Positions 54,700 through 64,000 of a stretch of DNA of 64,000 nucleotides are shown here, piece by piece; within the stretch, counting starts at the first letter, position 1; each line of letters opens with the position of its first letter. Below the pieces are notes generated by a model. That model saw only the letters and a program-made list of their open reading frames with translations, did no database searches and had not been told where the DNA came from. A program made the position numbers and the translations under genes. The DNA comes from Pochonia chlamydosporia 170 (lineage: Eukaryota > Ascomycota > Sordariomycetes > Hypocreales > Clavicipitaceae). The stretch covers positions 806,001 through 870,000 of the forward strand of contig NC_035793.1 in NCBI RefSeq assembly GCF_001653235.2, written 5' to 3'.

Positions 54700-56182
54700 T
54701 GCACTTCGATGCAGGTGGACAGTTTGTCTGTTTAGGATTTAGTTGTCGTTTATGCGGACGAGTTTCGTCTGATGATTGATGTTTTCGATTTGATATATTT
54801 GATGATTATAATTGAGTGCATCCTCCGTAGACCCCGGGGAATTTTGTACGAAGCATCGTATTCTCGGGCTCCATTAAGATATGTATGTGTTTGTTGCATC
54901 TTGGCACGGGCTGGGATTTGACCCCGTCCAGACGGCATTCGGCAGTCTTTCACATCTTGACATGGCCGTGTTTTCCGTCTAACAGCGGAGACAGTAAAGA
55001 ATGATCAAAACATAAAGGACAGCAGTATTTATATTCCAACTCAACGTATTTTCGTCAACTTCACAGCTCAGCCAGCGTCTTTGTTTTGCCAGGTGACGAC
55101 GACGAGTCCACGCAACCACATCAATGCAAATCTGGTTGTGGCATGGCATGACATGGCATGGATATCCACCCAAACCACCACGCTGTGTCGTGTTGGGAGA
55201 ATGCTGGGGCGCAATCAGCGCTTGAAGTCCGTCTGTCTGGTTGATTACTTTAGTTTCCTTGGCCCGGCTCCTGGTCAAGTCCGTGTCTAGTCCCCGCTCG
55301 GTGGATGCACAAACATGGCATGGTTCAGTGTTATCTGGGTATACTGGCGGTCCGTCGATACATCGACTGCTGGTGAAACGATTGTCACGTCGGTGAGGAC
55401 TTGGCTGCTGATGACTTCTGCTGGCTTCTGCTGGCTTTGGCTGCAGGTGCCGTAGCTGTTGACCGTTTTCTTTGACTCTTTGAGCGACCAGACGACTGGA
55501 CATGCCGAGTCTGGTATCAGACAGATGGAGTTTATTGGGCTTTTCGAGTCTTGTCCGTCTGGTACCTGAGGTTTGTGCACTCTAGGAACACGCCCCACTC
55601 GCGGCGCTATCGCTTTGGCCGCACACCCACAACAGAGCATCGTTCTTGCTATTCGGCTCCCGTTGCCGCCTGTTGGGCTCCATCACAGCTCCGTACACGT
55701 CTGGTAGCTCGCAGCTAGTTGCTCCAGGAGCTGAGCTCCAACGCTCAACTGTGCTGGGACTGCTCCACACGCCCCCCAGTTCGGCCAGCCCACACCCCCT
55801 CATTGCCAGCTTGATTGACCTGTGCTGTCTTCCGGTGCCAAAAAGAAGGAAGGAACTGCCATCAATCTGTGATCTCGGTGCTGGCTGGTCTTTGACCAGG
55901 TTCTGTTTGCCTCAATGCCTGTCTGCCTGGCTGTCCCTCTCCACTTTGCACTTGCACTTCCGAACAGCACTTGCATCTCCTCTTGCCATTATCCTCTCTC
56001 GTTCGCTTTTTCAAACCTCTTCCCCTCTTTATCATCAGGTTGCATTTTTTTGCTTCCAATTGCATCTGGCTGGCTCGGGACTTGGATTGTAATTTCCCTC
56101 TGCACTGATTGTCAACCACCCCCCGGCCTGTTTGCGACATCTAGCATTCCTGCCATCAACCGCGACCGGACAACTGATCTGA

Positions 56183-56227
56183 GCACACACACACACTCGC
56201 ACACTCGCACACACACTCATACACACA
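56183..56227. repeat. CA-rich microsatellite
   Basis: An interrupted CA dinucleotide run (with TCG interruptions) about 45 nt long lies in the C/T-rich leader upstream of the WSC gene. It is length-variable sequence by nature. Confidence 0.8.
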
Positions 56228-56923
56228 TCCGTCGTCGTTCTGGTTACAAACCGCACGCTTCCGTCCAAGTCCAAGAACGACAATTGTCCACACGCACATG
56301 ACCTCGGTCCCGACCTAATACATTTTCGAATACCTTCGTCGTCGTGACAGTCGGACCCTTTTAGCACGCGTTCCGAGCTTAGATTGCTTTTGGGTTGTTG
56401 CTGCTTTGCTCCTGCTCGTTGTCTTGCTTCTCGCTGCCTCGACCTCCACTCGCTCTTCTTGTCCACCCCAAAAACCTCCGACACACTTTCACGAGCTTTG
56501 TTTTGCAACCATTTCCCTGCCTCACTCGCTTCGAAACGCATTTAACCCCCCCGGACCAAAACAAATACGCCTGGCATCTTTAGTCTACTGAGCAAATCGG
56601 TCAATCTACCGGCTTGTGACTTCAAAGTGCACCATCTTTTGAAGCCACTAATACTTGTCGAATTACACACCTTGTTGTTGCCGTGGGTTGGACAAACACT
56701 GAAAGATCAACGTTGAACGCAACTGTTACTGGTGCCGTTCGGACTTTTATTCCGATCTTTGAGGAAAAAAGACAAGCCAGCATCCCGTGGATATTTCAGT
56801 GTTGCTCCTGGTCTTGTTATGGCCACGATTTGCTGAACAGAACCCCATCGTTTGGCGTATTATGCGGTGATCTTGCCATCACATTTTTTGTCCCCTTTCG
56901 CGAAATTTGTGTATTCTCCGAAA

Positions 56924-57021
56924 GTGAGTGGTCATTGTTCCATCTCGAACGTTGTGCAGCACGGAACCTTTGGTGGCAATGTGCCTCCTATTTGCGTAAC
57001 AAGCTGACCTCCATACTTCAG
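56924..57021 (+). other. candidate 5' UTR intron of the WSC gene
   Basis: A GTGAGT donor at 56924 and a C/T-rich acceptor ending CTTCAG at 57021 bound a 98-nt segment that ends 37 nt upstream of the ATG. Size and ends match introns elsewhere in the window. It is supported only by splice-site appearance. Confidence 0.4.
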
Positions 57022-57058
57022 GTCTCAAAACCGCTTCAATTAGCAGGATTGCATCACA

Positions 57059-58682
57059 ATGTCATCTCTCAGCTTAGCGGGTGCCCAAGGCATTGGCAGC
57101 CTGTTTCTCGTGGCTGCCTCTTGGGTTGGCCTCGCTGATGCAGTCGATGTCGATATTTGTGCCACATTTAACACCGCCTCTATGAACAGAAGTGAGTTTT
57201 ATCTCATGGGATGACTAGTCCTGCCACGTAATGCTGACTCTCGCAGATGTCAGTATGTTCCAGACGAATGGCCTTTGCCATGATTTTTGCACGCCACAAG
57301 GCTACGCCTATGCCATCACACAATCCAACAATTGCTGGTGTTCAAACTACACGCCTGCAAAGTCAGCCCAGGTCAGCACCTCTAAGTGCAGCCTGAACTG
57401 TCCCGGCTACCCGGACGAGAAGTGTGGCGGCCAAGGCTTGTTTGCCTATCTGAATCTCAATGCTGCATTGCCTTCAGGTACCAAAGGACCGGATGCCAGT
57501 TCTACCACAGAGGTAAGTTTCCCAGTATCGTCTCATTGCCTTGCACGTTTGCGTTTTCCTTTTACTGCGGGCTCCTTTTACTTTTACTATTCTGAACTTC
57601 TCGGTACCATCCTATAATCCTGCATTTCAACCTTTTCCACTGTAATGTCATGTTCGGTTCTGCCGGTCTGTTCATGGCAAGCGGCCTGTTTGCAAACATC
57701 ATCCCCTTCTCCCTTTTTTGCCTTTTCCTTTTTGGACCCAATGACGAAGCGTTGGTCTGGTCCCCTTCGTGTCTTTGCAACTTTCCCTTTACTGCATCTT
57801 GCGTTTTTGGCGAGGCAATGTGCACATGCCTTTTGGCTTCCAGACCGAGTTGACGGAGTGGATGACTGAGACGGGGCAGGACAATCCATCTACCTCTACT
57901 TCAAGCTCTCTTCCCATGACCACGAGCAGTAGTAGCAGTAGTAGCAGCACATCTTCCACTGTAGGGCTCGACCTCCAAACCCCCTCCCCAATTCAAACCG
58001 TATGCCACTGACGCACACACCCCTCCTCTCTCCCTACCCAATATATCTCTATCCCTAACTTCCTATCCCCTAGACATCGAGTGCGCCAATAACTTCCACG
58101 ACGCAATCGTTGATACTGACCCAATCCCAGCCGACCGAAACTACGTCGAAGCCTGCTTCGACTATCGCTACAGTTACTGCTGACGGAACGGTCAGGACGG
58201 TCACGATTGTACCCACAGAAACCGGGGCCGGAGGGCATGCATCCGGCGATAATCAGAGTGTCTCAGTTCAAGACAGTGGATTGAAGACCGGAGCCATTGT
58301 CGGAATCGTCGTTGGTATTGTCGGCGGTGTTTTGGTTTTGGCCGGTCTCATCATGTTCTTCTATTTCCGACGAAAGAAGCAACGACAAGAAAACGATTAC
58401 CGAGACGACCCGAGCATTCGAGGTAGCTCGTCGGGAATGATGGGCTCTGGTCGTCCAGAAATGTCGCGTGCTCCCGGCTCCCCAGGTAGTACCGGCAATA
58501 GGAGCAGCACTTTGCAAATCGACCCTCGGATGGACCCTTTCCAACAAAGTCTGTATGCTCGAAGCGGCAGCCGCGAGAGCGTCAACACGCTTCGCGACGA
58601 CCACGACTACTCGAGACGCATTCAGCAGCCCAAAGTCCTGCGGGCCACGAATCCTGATCCCGAGCATTCGAGTGGAAGCTAA
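57059..58682 (+). CDS. WSC-domain cell-wall stress sensor
   Basis: WSC sensors span the plasma membrane and report cell-wall stress to the Rho1/PKC pathway. Four exons, 57059-57191, 57247-57512, 57844-57999 and 58074-58682, keep frame at every junction and give 387 residues. The signal peptide is about 1-28 (LVAASWVGLADA). The WSC domain follows (about 33-120) with the cysteine pattern seen in GLCHDFC, YAITQSNNCWCSNY, STSKCSLNCPGY and EKCGGQ. Then comes a Ser/Thr-rich, probably heavily O-mannosylated stalk with a Ser run, a membrane helix near 258-281 (GAIVGIVVGIVGGVLVLAGL) and a basic then Ser/Arg-rich cytoplasmic tail. Intron 2 (57513-57843, 331 nt) is long for this window, and an alternative exon inside it cannot be excluded. 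Signalling role is inferred from the family. Confidence 0.9.
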
Positions 58683-59797
58683 AACTTGGTTTCAAGATTG
58701 GGTTTCCAACATGCTGCATCTTTCCCGAGAAGGGATTTTCCTTTTTTTCTTCACAATTTTCTTGGACACTATAGACGACACAGAATGTGACGAAGCACAT
58801 GAAACAACTTCGATTCTCATAAACACAAAACGGCTTGCCCTTTTTCTCACGCGAGGAGGACATTTGCACATAGGCATATTTTCCAAGATACCAGGATGGC
58901 GTTAGCACTTTTTAAGGCGAATATTTACGGCATCAAATGAAGATCACCGTTTCGGGTGGTCAACGGCGAAATTGATGAAGGGACCAACGACTGCATGGGT
59001 ACCGACGTTTTCGCACAAAGTTTTGTTTTAAGGCGGGGGCCAGTGGAGGATGCTGAATATTGATGGGATGGGAACTGCGGCAGTCCATTTTTGGGCCTCC
59101 AGTTTTGGGCTACCATCTTGGTTGATGGCAACTCAGCCTACCCTCTGTCGGGAAGAGATGGACAGGCCACAGTTCTTGGGAGCGCCTCCAAGTGAGATAT
59201 GGAAATACTGCTGGTAGCAGTACTGGTTTGTACATACAACATCACGTTATGACACGGATACAGCGTAACGGCTCTTTATGAAGTCTAGGGCGGACACGCC
59301 AGGGTATATTATCTTATATTTGGTTTATGGGAACTGGCAGCGCATTGTATCAAGGAAACTGGAATAGCAAAGCAATTGGACATTTTTTCGGGATGATTTG
59401 TTGCTCATGCTCTACAAAATGATGTGTGTGTTTGAACGTCGACCCGCCGTGTCTCGCCACACCGTTTGGCGACTGGCGCAAGCCCTTTCTCATGTTAATA
59501 TTCAGGAAAAGATGTCGAGTGGTCTCGGTTGCAGTGCAGAGTTGATGAAACTGCCTTGCGCTATTTGACGACTTTCATGAGGTCTCGGCCTGTATTAAGT
59601 GCTACTTATGAAATGGGCCTGACTAAAGATGCCCGGCTGTGCTCAAACTCAAATATGCCGGTGTGAGTAAACACGTCCTATTCTATTCTTGGTGAAACAA
59701 AAAGAAATGACACATCGCAAATAGTATATACAGTCTCTTCCAGGAGGTTCAATGCCAAGCAGCATTCACACGGAATCACACGGAATCACACCTAAGC
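58683..59797. other. convergent 3' intergenic region
   Basis: About 1.1 kb lies between the stops of the WSC gene and the tubby-like gene, which face each other. It is AT-rich and holds no supported gene. A small tandem repeat lies at its right end. Confidence 0.5.
59767..59791. repeat. 2.5 copies of a 10-nt CACACGGAAT repeat
   Basis: The unit CACACGGAAT is repeated head to tail just downstream of the tubby-like gene's stop on its coding strand. It is a short slippage repeat with no evident role. Confidence 0.75.
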
Positions 59798-60394
59798 TCA
59801 ACCAGTAGCTTCCTTCATCCAACTCCACGCTTCATCCGACTGTCTCCTGTACTCAATGGCAGCCAGGCCCGTCACAACAATCAGATCCATCAAAAACCCA
59901 TCGTCTATCCTGTCAAAAATATGAATTGCACTGGGTCCGCTTCCCATGACGTGTCCCATCATTGACTTCTTCGTACACGCAATCACGCGACCGTGACTGT
60001 CGACCAGTTTGAGACCACTGCCCACAAGCGAAGTGCTCTTCCATTGCATTTCGTTTACTCCGGGATACGTGAAGTAGTGGCCCCCAATGGGACTCCTGCG
60101 CTTCATGACAAAGTCTCGGCCGTGGACGTTGAGCTCCATCTTGGACGAGATGAAGTGGAAGTGGACGCGGCCGATGGGAGGGCCTGCCTGGGCGTGTTGT
60201 CCGTAGACGTGGTGGTTTGGGCCGTAGCGGACCTGCATGTTTTCGAGGAGGGTATCTTGGCTGATTGTGTAGAGTATGGCTTTTGTGCTTTGGGGGGTCT
60301 TTTCGGTGAGGGCTTTGAGGGTCTTGTCCATGTGGGTTGATATGTTGAGGATGTGGACGGGGTCCGGGTTTTCTTCGAGGAATGGTATCGGCAT
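59798..60394 (-). CDS. tubby-like/LOR-fold small protein
   Basis: A single exon encodes 198 residues from the ATG at 60394. No membrane helix or signal peptide is present. The sequence alternates short beta-strand-like segments over most of its length (RVHFHFISSKMELNV, FVMKRRSPIGGHYFTYPG, MQWKSTSLVGSGLKLVDSHGR region, AIHIFDRI) and ends with a helix FLMDLIVVTGLAAIEYRRQS. This is the layout of the fungal tubby C-terminal-like/LURP-one-related barrel proteins. Members in other kingdoms bind phosphoinositides or act as scramblase-like barrels; the function of these small fungal ones is unknown. Confidence 0.8.
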   Translation of the reverse strand: MPIPFLEENPDPVHILNISTHMDKTLKALTEKTPQSTKAILYTISQDTLLENMQVRYGPNHHVYGQHAQAGPPIGRVHFHFISSKMELNVHGRDFVMKRRSPIGGHYFTYPGVNEMQWKSTSLVGSGLKLVDSHGRVIACTKKSMMGHVMGSGPSAIHIFDRIDDGFLMDLIVVTGLAAIEYRRQSDEAWSWMKEATG

Positions 60395-61029
60395 TGTGAG
60401 TGTGATGTGTGGTGTTGTGCTTGTTTTGTCGTGATGGCTATGAGGTGGTGTAGGTGTTGGGTGAAGTTGGTGTTTTAAACATGTTGAATTGCTGGATTTT
60501 TTCTTGGGGGAGAAATGAAATCTGCCTTGGGTTCGTAATCTAGATTCTAGATCTGCCCTTTTTTTTTTCTAGAAATGACGAGTTCCCGTCCGTGGTTTGA
60601 TTTTATCGGGCATCTTTATGACAAGGCTGCGATGCTGCGAGACAACGGCAGATGGTGGCGCGCGAGTTTGCTTCCCAAAAGGGAAAAATCGAAGCAGTGG
60701 CTGAGTTTGATGTGGAGAATTCGAATCGATGTGCCGCCAGCCCTGTCAGTGTGTAACACCAAGAGAAGTCTTGGCCAAATTTCACTCCTGATTCAGGCTT
60801 AGCCAGTGATTATTCGTGGTGTCCCGAACCCAATGTGTCTGACGTATTCAACACGAGCCTTACGCCTGAGCAAAAATAAGGTTGTGAGGCCGCACACGAC
60901 AACGGCAGTGGCTGTGCGAACAAAAGTCGACGGTATCATGAGCGGACAAGATTTTCCAACTTAAATTGCCTATTCTCGCAAAATCTTGACATCAAAGACG
61001 ACATATGTATTATTCAGGATATACCGACA
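60395..61029. promoter_or_regulatory. divergent promoter region of the tubby-like and zinc-cluster genes
   Basis: About 635 nt separate two divergent ATGs. A pure T run (about 60560-60569) with nearby TCTAGA motifs lies in the middle. The Zn2Cys6 regulator next door could act here, but no clear paired CGG site was recognised. Confidence 0.45.
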
Positions 61030-62735
61030 ATGAATAAAGTCAGAGCGCGCAAAGTTCCCAGCGGAAGATCCTGCTGGGGCTGCAAAGCGAAGCGTCTAGT
61101 GTGCGATTTCGAACAACCGTCCTGCAACAAGTGCAAAGCAAGGGGAGTAGAATGCCCCGGGTACGATAAGAAGCCGCTGGTTTGGATTCCAGACGGGCAG
61201 GTTAAGAGCTGTGGGCGACGCCACCGTCAGGAGCAGCTGGTTCCATGTCGTGTGCCGGGGATGTTGGGCCGAGCTTGGATAGACTCGTGCAGACCGTTTG
61301 AGGTGGTTACTTACTGTAAGACTTTTACCCGTTTGAGTTACAAGCATGGGATGGGGCGCTGACCACTTTGGCATATAGATAATTCGTGTATTGCGCCTGA
61401 TGCTGTTTGCGCTGCTGACGCCTGGGGGCCAGAGGACCAGCATTATATCCCGTTGGAGTTTGCGCGGGATATACCTGAGGCGGCGCTTAGTAGTCTGACT
61501 TGCATTGTATTGGGGCATAGGATACTGCAGAGTCAGGATGATGCGTATCGGGTGCAGCTTTCGTATCGGTTGCGTGGGTGTAGGAGTAATGCGATTCGAG
61601 CTGTAAGTCGGCAGATTAGTGCTGGGGAGTTGGCGAAGGATGATGATACGTTGTGGGCGGTTCTGCTGTTGTTTCTTGCAGATGTGAGTTTTATCCTTGA
61701 ACTTTTGACTTATCTTGCTGAGTACTTTGTAGGTGCAACAGGCTCTTACGTTCGATTGGAGACCACACTTGGATGGCGCGAGTACGCTTATAGATCTGCG
61801 AGGTGGCATGTCGAGCTTTGCCTTGTCGACCAACAACTTTAAGCAGGTCGTTCTGTACTACATACTGTGAGTCTTTACCACACCAAATGCCCACTTTGTA
61901 TATTAACCGTGTCCTATTTAGGGCGGACGTCATGGGACGAACGACTAGTCCGTCCATGACGCTTGAAAAGGCGGAAGCACACCTTCGACTCACACAACTG
62001 ATACCGGAGCTATACCATAACGGAATGCGAACATCATGTCCCTGTCCGCCGGAGCTGTTTCAATACATCATCCTCGTCAACTATCAACGTGCTTTACTGA
62101 ACGAGATGGATGTCACAGAAGAGATACGTCGAAACACGGCGATGAATATCCTCGATCAAATCAACGCGTTCTGTCCCGAAGACTGGGTACACGAAACTTT
62201 TGGCACACAATCTGGTTGTTCGCCGTCGGAGGGGAGTAGCCGGGTAAACATGCTGTCAGGATGGTTGTACCTTGCCTCGTCGTATCAGTGCGCTGCTGCG
62301 GTGTACTGTCTCGGAGCTCTGCTGAATGGCCATCGGCGTACAGAAGCAGAGGGCGCTGATGTATTAAGTCCTTTGGAAACTGACGATTTAAGTCGTTTGA
62401 AAATTGACGAATTGCCCCAAGATGGAATGCAAAGGGCATATCATGCCGTGCTGATGTACTATCTTACGCAGATGATGCGTCTGGATGGTGAGGGTAGCGG
62501 CTACGGCAAGCTGGCGGTGTGGCCGATTGTCATTGCTGGAATGGGAGTACCACAGGGCGATGAAGGTTCAAAGGAGTTTATTAGGAGGCACTTGCGGGCT
62601 GCGAGTTCGGTGTTGGGGACGTCGTCGACTTTGGTGGCGATTAATGTGCTGGAGAAGATTTGGAGTCAGTCGGAGGTTTGTTATAGTCGGTGTTGGGATG
62701 AAGTGTTTGACAGGAGCTACATTTTTGTAATTTAA
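61030..62735 (+). CDS. Zn2Cys6 transcription factor
   Basis: Four exons, 61030-61315, 61379-61683, 61733-61866 and 61922-62735, splice in frame to 512 residues. The DNA-binding cluster is at the N-terminus, residues 15-42, with six cysteines in the pattern CX2CX6CX6CX2CX6C (first CWGC, last GVEC), followed by the short linker PGYDKK. The remainder is the helical fungal regulatory region, recognisable by LTFDWRPHLDGASTLIDLRG followed by GMSSF, a signature common in the fungal-specific transcription-factor family (type II, Fungal_trans_2). The leader and zinc cluster give it nuclear DNA-binding potential; target genes are unknown. The third exon is short (134 nt) but encodes the signature, which supports the splicing. 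Confidence 0.88.
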
Positions 62736-63347
62736 CTTAGCAGAAGCTTGAGGTTTGCTGTGCTCTAAATAGATGGTATGACTGATGATTTACTCTGGCG
62801 GTGTAACTGTGAGTGCCATCCTTGACGTTGTTCAATGTTTGATGTTTGTGTGTTCTACGACGTGCAATTTGCACTCTAACCCTGACATTTATGTATAAAT
62901 GATATTGCAACAACGACGAGCTCTCTCTTAGCAACTCCCTTATTATGTGAAAGATATATTCAAGGCTCAAATACCCATATTATCGCGAATAATTTGCCCA
63001 AACGGCGGCGGAAGCATACATATGGAAAGTCTGCGTGTGCACATCCATCGCCCCAAATGTTCGACCTCTCCATGCTATTCACAGATTTAAAGCTCAAGCG
63101 AAGTACTGAGGTCAAGAGGTTGCAAAAAGTGTGATAGTCGGTGTAGTGGTCCAGAAAATTCTCCGTGCTTCTAGCTACCTTGTTTCAAATAATGTCTAGA
63201 ACTTGCAGTGCAGTGCATTTGGCAGGGTGCCTTGTGGACTCTTCTAAATTGGGTCCGGCTTTGGCTGTTATAAACGAATCCTCGTCGTACATGTTGAGGT
63301 TTCTATACACCCATATTTAAAGACTAAAAACACACGCCGACAGCACC
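62736..63347. other. intergenic spacer
   Basis: About 610 nt separate two plus-strand genes. It is moderately AT-rich, and the part just before 63348 (with TTTAAAGAC and CCGACAGCACC) looks like a leader. No gene was found. Confidence 0.5.
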
Positions 63348-64000
63348 ATGGGCAGAAGAATGTCTTACAACGGTCACCGCCGTTCTTTTGTTGGTCCTGC
63401 TTCCGCTCTGCTCCGCCTTGATGGTACGTTCTCCGCTAACCCTGCCCAGTGAGCTGCCCTATTTCCATGCTGGGTGAAGTAATCTTGGCTTAAATTTGTA
63501 TCACCCCTGAATATGGTAGAGGCTGCAATGCACCTTAATTCGGTACTCATCTCTAAATTGATATGGAGAATTGGGCGATAGAGGACGTCACTGTCGATGA
63601 TGCCCCCGCCTTGGCTCGCAACAACGGCACCGCTTTCTGGGAAGAGCCAATGTGGAGGATGTTGTGGCCCAAGGACAAGTCAAGAGAATTTATTATCGAG
63701 AACCTCGCCAAGATTCTTCAGAGGCGGTTGATCAGTGACCGGGAGACTACACGACACCAAAAGCTCGTGGATAGACACACCGGCTCCCTTCTTGGATATT
63801 CAAGATGGCGGTTTCCAGAGCCAACGACAAAATGGCTGGACGCTCAAGTCCCGGACACTGATTCACGGCGTAAAAGAGAGATACTAGAAGCTGCGGAATC
63901 TACGTGGTGGGAACCGAGGAGGGATCTGGAGCCGTTGGATAGCAAGAATGACAGAGTTGCGGAGCGAATTCTGGCTGAGAGGCCATACCTTAGTGAGTTT
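63348..64000 (+). CDS. GNAT-type N-acetyltransferase, 3' truncated by the window
   Basis: The best model has a short first exon, 63348-63423, encoding MGRRMSYNGHRRSFVGPASA and a few more residues, then a 158-nt GT..AG intron and exon two from 63582 to beyond the window; the junction reads LLRLDEDVTVDDAPALARNN. An alternative start is the in-frame ATG at 63563 just before the acceptor (MENWAIEDVTVDD). The sequence VDDAPALARNNGTAFWEEP, then MWRMLWPKD, is the usual N-terminal motif of fungal GNAT proteins, and SLLGYSRWRF fits the core strand. The acetyl-CoA-binding motif A would lie beyond the window, so substrate class cannot be judged. Confidence 0.75.

Larger units (their letters stand above)
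49347..57058. other. 7.7 kb gene-poor region
   Basis: No gene can be supported between the PI-PLC start and the WSC gene. I see no transposon open frames and no terminal repeats. Short frames occur on both strands but are antisense pairs without motifs. There are short tandem runs (ATTGC at 53671-53685 and CA at 56183-56227) and a CGG-N6-CCG site at 54688-54699. From about 55.6 to 56.6 kb the plus strand is C/T-rich, as in long 5' leaders, and may be transcribed as part of the WSC gene's 5' UTR. Confidence 0.5.

Noticed and set aside
54895..54945. B-box-like GGTCAAATCCC on the minus strand, suggesting a tRNA
   Set aside because: The flanking T stem does not pair (ACGGG against CCCAG), no acceptor or anticodon arm can be drawn, and an A box is missing.
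61030..64000. Zn2Cys6 regulator and GNAT gene as part of a secondary-metabolite cluster
   Set aside because: No polyketide synthase, peptide synthetase, terpene synthase, P450 or transporter is present in the window; the right edge cuts the view, so only this window is judged.

Overview
The window is nuclear DNA of a filamentous ascomycete. The genes carry short spliceosomal introns (mostly 55-150 nt, GT..AG), there is an intron-containing tRNA with Pol III control boxes, and the families are fungal: a Bbc1-type SH3 protein, a WSC stress sensor, a fused EgtD-EgtB ergothioneine enzyme, a Zn2Cys6 regulator and an OSCA/Csc1 channel. The style is that of a Sordariomycete, probably Hypocreales; that placement is an inference. 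No transposase, reverse transcriptase, integrase or CRISPR array was seen.

Layout. 0.7-4.4 kb: BBC1 (actin patches), then about 5.2 kb without a convincing gene. 9.7-21 kb: an uncharacterised protein with a conserved C-terminal domain (+); a leftward series of GCP4 (gamma-tubulin complex), a spartin/senescence-domain protein and a large uncharacterised protein; and tRNA-Ala(AGC) between the last two. 21.3-23.1 kb: an uncharacterised beta-rich protein (+), divergent from its left neighbour. 25.1-36 kb, the densest part: EGT1 (+), eIF2B-alpha/GCN3 (-), a NECAP endocytic protein (+), an uncharacterised protein (-), a radical SAM protein of the pyruvate-formate-lyase-activase type with a mitochondrial-looking leader (-), and a 160-residue orphan (-). 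39.2-49.3 kb: a Csc1-like channel (+), a large kelch-like membrane protein (+) and a membrane-anchored PI-PLC X-domain protein (-). A 3'-terminal fragment of that PI-PLC gene is duplicated next to it, among nested tandem repeats. 49.3-57.1 kb: 7.7 kb without a gene I can support, leading into a WSC-domain sensor (+). 59.8-64 kb: a tubby-like/LOR protein (-), a Zn2Cys6 regulator (+) and a GNAT acetyltransferase cut by the window edge (+).

Functionally this is an ordinary housekeeping and stress neighbourhood. BBC1 and NECAP act in endocytosis. The WSC sensor, the Csc1-like channel and perhaps the kelch protein sit at the cell surface, and PI-PLC could feed lipid signalling. There is no biosynthetic cluster. 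The items most worth a second look are the duplicated PI-PLC tail, the fungal radical SAM protein, a 75-nt in-frame candidate intron that decides whether one protein has a membrane helix, and the two gene deserts. Exon boundaries were found by reading splice sites and checking that the frame holds across each junction. No alignment or transcript data were available.
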